Part shown: positions 60,750 to 64,000 of the stretch, piece after piece
How positions within the stretch are numbered: the stretch's first letter is position 1
Layout of the letters: each line of letters starts with the position of its first letter
Origin: Prunella strophiata
Taxonomy: Eukaryota > Chordata > Aves > Passeriformes > Prunellidae
Reading direction: 5' to 3'
Assembly (NCBI GenBank): GCA_036583965.1
Contig: JAZBQD010000015.1
Span: forward strand, 86,492,809 to 86,556,808
DNA: 64,000 bases
Program-made: the position numbers and the translations under genes
The notes under the pieces: generated by a model
What the model saw: only the letters and a program-made list of their open reading frames with translations
Told to the model about the DNA's origin: nothing
Database searches by the model: none

Positions 60750-60807
60750 TTTACTGATGGTTGGACGGCTTGGATTGCAGATGATGGAAAAACCTATTAA
60801 GCCATAA
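60750..60807 (+). CDS. TMEM14C: TMEM14C coding exon 4 of 4 with stop
   Basis: 58 nt after the acceptor TTCCACAG. It completes Ser88 and encodes LLMVGRLGLQMMEKPIKP, then TAA at 60805-60807. This ends the fourth hydrophobic segment with a short basic tail. The four exons total 321 nt, or 106 residues, close to the usual length of TMEM14C (112 in human). Frames agree at all junctions (phases 1, 1, 2), so the gene looks intact. Confidence 0.95.
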
Positions 60808-61520
60808 ATCTGCATCAAGTGACTTGAAGACACATGACTGAGAAGCCCAAAAATGCAACTGCCTAAGTGTGCTGCACATAAGTGGAAAAGGCGTTGTATA
60901 TGTCATATCCTAATGCACGTGGGTTGTGTTTTGAAAGGACCGACATAGAGAGCCCTTGTCATGGTATTTGTCTTAACATTTTCTGCACTGAAAGCAAGCA
61001 AAAAAATATGAGAATAGTGTTAGTTTAGCTTCTGGTCCTGCAGCTTAGTGTCAGCAAAGACCTCCTGGCCCTTGCATTCAGACACTCACAGGATTGAAGC
61101 TTAAATGCCCATCTGGCTTGTCCTTCTAAAATCATGTGTACCTCTAAAAGCAGGGGAGAGGAGTTGCAGATTAGTAATTAATACAATAAACATGCTTATG
61201 ATGTTCCATCTCCCTTTCCATGCCAATTTATCTGTTCACATTGTTTGTCAGTCAGGGAGTTTGTTCTCCCAGCACTGCATGTTAGAACCTGGTCTCACAA
61301 AACATAATCACAGAACCAGCTGTCAGGGCTCTGCTGTAATGCAGTAAATGCATACCCATGCCTTGCAATCACTTGTAAGCTCAGCTGTATGTCATTCATT
61401 GCACTTTTACAGATTACTAGCTCATAAACCAAAAATATGCTTTATTAGGTAATGCTGAATTGCAGGCACAGCTTTATTAAAATGTTATTTTAAATAAACT
61501 AAGAAATTATGATTGCAAAA
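60808..61520 (+). other. TMEM14C: TMEM14C 3' UTR (presumed)
   Basis: AATAAA signals lie at 61185-61190 and 61493-61498. The second is followed by an A/T-rich stretch and then GT-rich sequence (TTTGTGTTC), so cleavage near 61515 is plausible. The end cannot be fixed from sequence. Confidence 0.5.
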
Positions 61521-64000
61521 CTTTGTGTTCTACACAGCTTATTTTGTCTCTAATCGTTCATCTGGATTGATACAGTTTGGTGCCTTTCCTGCAGGGTGTC
61601 AGGTAATATATTTGTGAGCATGAACTGTATAAATAATCTATTCTATCCCTGAATCTAGTAGCTTGTAAATATAAAAATCTGAACTGGGAGGGAGGTGGAG
61701 AGCACAAAAGCATACAGACCACATATTCAGACAAGTATTATAGTTTTTTTAGTTTGGGGTTTTTTTTGTTGTTGTTCTTTTGTTGTTTGTTTTGTTTTTC
61801 TGAGGGGATAATCTATTTTAGATTTACAAAATACTGTATGAAAGTTTATTTAAGGACTGCAGGGCTTATTTCATCAGTCTTTGTCCTCAGTTGATTCCCT
61901 CAATGCGTGAAATCATTCTAAATATAAATCTCCCATGGAGAAACATCCTGGAAGATACACATTGATGCTAATGTATCCCTTTTCTGGTCACATTTAACTT
62001 ATGTCCCTTTTTGCACAGATCCTGGGCTTCGATTTCTTCAGCCTTTTTTCTTTGATGCCTGGTACTGAGAGGGATGGAAGCAAGAGGGCTGGTCCATTAG
62101 ACTGGTGAGACACTGGGGTTGCTCTTGAGTATCAGGGTAGTACTTTGGCAGGAGGGTCACATTCTGTGGTTTTCCTTCCCTCCTCCCTTGTCACAGCAGA
62201 ACAGGCAGGGCAGTGACCTTGTGCTGTGTGAGCAGGAGGCACAGAGCTGGGCCAGTGGCCACAGCCAGGCTCTGCCAGCAGGGAGGTGGTTTGCCAGGCA
62301 TGTCACAGGGATGAGGCAGGGCTGAGGTCAAGCCAGGATGCCAGGTCAGTCAGACTGGATTCCAGATCTGCAGGGACGTGGCCAGGACGGGTGCAGCTCC
62401 AGCAAGAGTCTCAGCAGCCTGGTCCCAGGCCAGACAGCTTGGGTCAGAGCTGGCTTGAGCTCAGACAGATCTGCATGGAGAACTGTGCTCAGAGCATCTT
62501 CTTAGAGCCCTTATCCATCATCACCCTGCAGAGTTCAGCTTCAGGTCTTCACCTGTATTTACATTCTCCTCCTACCTCCCTGCAGAGAAATAAGGGGTGT
62601 GCAGGACAGCAGATGGTTTGTTAACATGCCACCCTTTTAAGTGCCTAATTCCAGCCCAGGACCCAGCACTGGTAGGCAGGTGTCCCCATATCTTTGTTCT
62701 AATTTAAAAAATTTACTAAGCCAGACATTAGCATTTAAGACACTTAAACTGCTTTATGGGGGGACATTTTGCCTCTTCATATTACTGTTGAAGCAGTTTT
62801 CTTCTGTAGGAGTAGGATGCAAACATAAATGCATCTCCTGCAATAAACTGAGAACAGCCATGACCCAGCAGTTCTGTAATTGTATAATGCTGGTCTCGAG
62901 CCAGGTAACTTGTGAATTTGAATTGCATTTGTCTTTAACAGAATAAAGACAGTAGAAAGCAGAAAACTGGACTGGTATGTGTGTTGGTAAGCTTTTATAC
63001 TTTTAGATTTAAGTGTGAACCCTTGCTGCTGTTTCCTGAGCTTTGGAAAGCAATAGGTTGAATTGAGAACTGCTGGTAGAAGTAATTTAGAACTTGTGGT
63101 AGAATGCTCATGCTCGGGATAAACAGCAGTAATACAGGCAAAGGGACAAGACAAAAATTTTAGCCTTGCGTACTTTTTAACCCTTTGAAATTTTATTAGC
63201 ATATAATGATTTTTTAAAGCATTTCTGCACTAGCAGTCCAATGTGTACCAATGAATCAGAATTAAATGACTGTACAAAGCCTGTTAGCCTTTTCTTGCTG
63301 TTTGAAATGAGAATTATTCAACACTTGTCATGCTTTGCTTGTGGACAAGTAAAGACTGATCTGGTTATGTCAGAGCCCTTTCAAGGTTCATTAGCATGTG
63401 ACAAGGACAGCATGTTTCTTCTAACCATATTTAGTGCCATAACAATAGCTGTTTATTTTTCTTCTCTTAAGGTGACTCACAGACACGTGAGCTATTGGCA
63501 CATTATTAGTTAATTCCTTGACCACTGATTTTAACTGTCATTGGCATCTTGTACAAGAGATGAGTGATTGTGTTTTTTAATTATAAAATCATAGCTTTTA
63601 TGGCTGTTACAAACTGTCTGAGGGTGTCCTTCATTGCCATAGGAAGTTGCAGATATGTTCTACAGTTAAATTAAGATTCATTTAAGTAGCATAGCATAGT
63701 AAGGGAATGGCAAATACTTAATCCTAGACCAATGGCAATTGAATTAAACTCTGTAGTGCATTACTAACCAGACAGCCCTATCCTTGCACAGTTCTTACAG
63801 TATTAAAAAAAAAGTGGTGTTTACTTTAGGTGCAATTTTCCTAACAAAATATTTGACTTTTTGGTACAACTGTTTTAGATTAAATTGCTTCCCAGGAAGT
63901 TAATGTAACCCATATATTATGACACACAGGGTCAACAAAAGGAGTTTAAATTTTAATGTCCATTTATAAAAGCCATACAAATAAATTTATTTCTTAAAAA
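61521..64000. other. Downstream flank, nothing recognised
   Basis: AT-rich sequence with a T/G-rich stretch at 61740-61800 and a GC-richer patch at 62110-62560. There is no exon with family resemblance on either strand. The right edge ends in AATAAATTT-rich sequence, which could belong to a 3' UTR but has no other support. Confidence 0.5.

Noticed and set aside
62110..62560. GC-richer patch downstream of TMEM14C as another gene or CR1 piece
   Set aside because: No exon or CR1 block could be matched, and the frames are short and unrelated to known families.

Overview
The window is bird nuclear DNA, most likely from a passerine. CR1 LINE fragments with the typical CR1 3' tail are scattered through it. 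Several short LTRs sit in it with intact target-site duplications. One LTR (56567-57191, minus strand) resembles a very common songbird ERVL-type LTR. The species cannot be named from sequence alone.

Layout. (1) 1-13.6 kb holds the 5' half of TFAP2A (transcription factor AP-2 alpha) on the minus strand: coding exon 3 (1687-1738), the large transactivation-domain exon 2 (4648-5082), and three alternative first coding exons that each splice in phase to exon 2 (6363-6389, 9902-9946, 13547-13579). The DNA-binding and dimerisation exons lie beyond the left edge. The surrounding sequence is CpG-rich and full of homopolymer tracts, and includes a near-perfect 383-bp tandem duplication just upstream of one first exon. 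(2) 13.6-37.9 kb has no intact gene. It contains microsatellites, a 23-bp minisatellite, a decayed Ty3/gypsy-type integrase fragment next to an isolated CpG-rich patch, CR1 copies and three solo LTRs. (3) 37.9-49.6 kb holds a broken GCNT2 (I-branching beta-1,6-N-acetylglucosaminyltransferase) gene on the plus strand: a frameshifted exon 1 and, 10.7 kb further on, a decayed exon 2. Exon 3 was not found. (4) A run of exactly 500 G follows at 49938-50437 and is probably an assembly placeholder. (5) 57.7-61.5 kb holds a complete four-coding-exon TMEM14C gene on the plus strand, encoding a 106-residue mitochondrial membrane protein. Its CpG promoter abuts nested retroelement sequence, and a further solo LTR sits in its second coding intron.

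The order TFAP2A - GCNT2 - TMEM14C matches the human 6p24 neighbourhood, although PAK1IP1 and C6orf52 were not seen between GCNT2 and TMEM14C. The genes do not form a pathway: TFAP2A is a neural-crest/ectoderm regulator, GCNT2 a Golgi glycosyltransferase and TMEM14C a haem-synthesis factor. The most notable observations are the dead GCNT2 locus (including an exon 2 visible only when read in splice phase), the 500-G run, the promoter-proximal tandem duplication, the integrase relic and the set of solo LTRs with exact target-site duplications.
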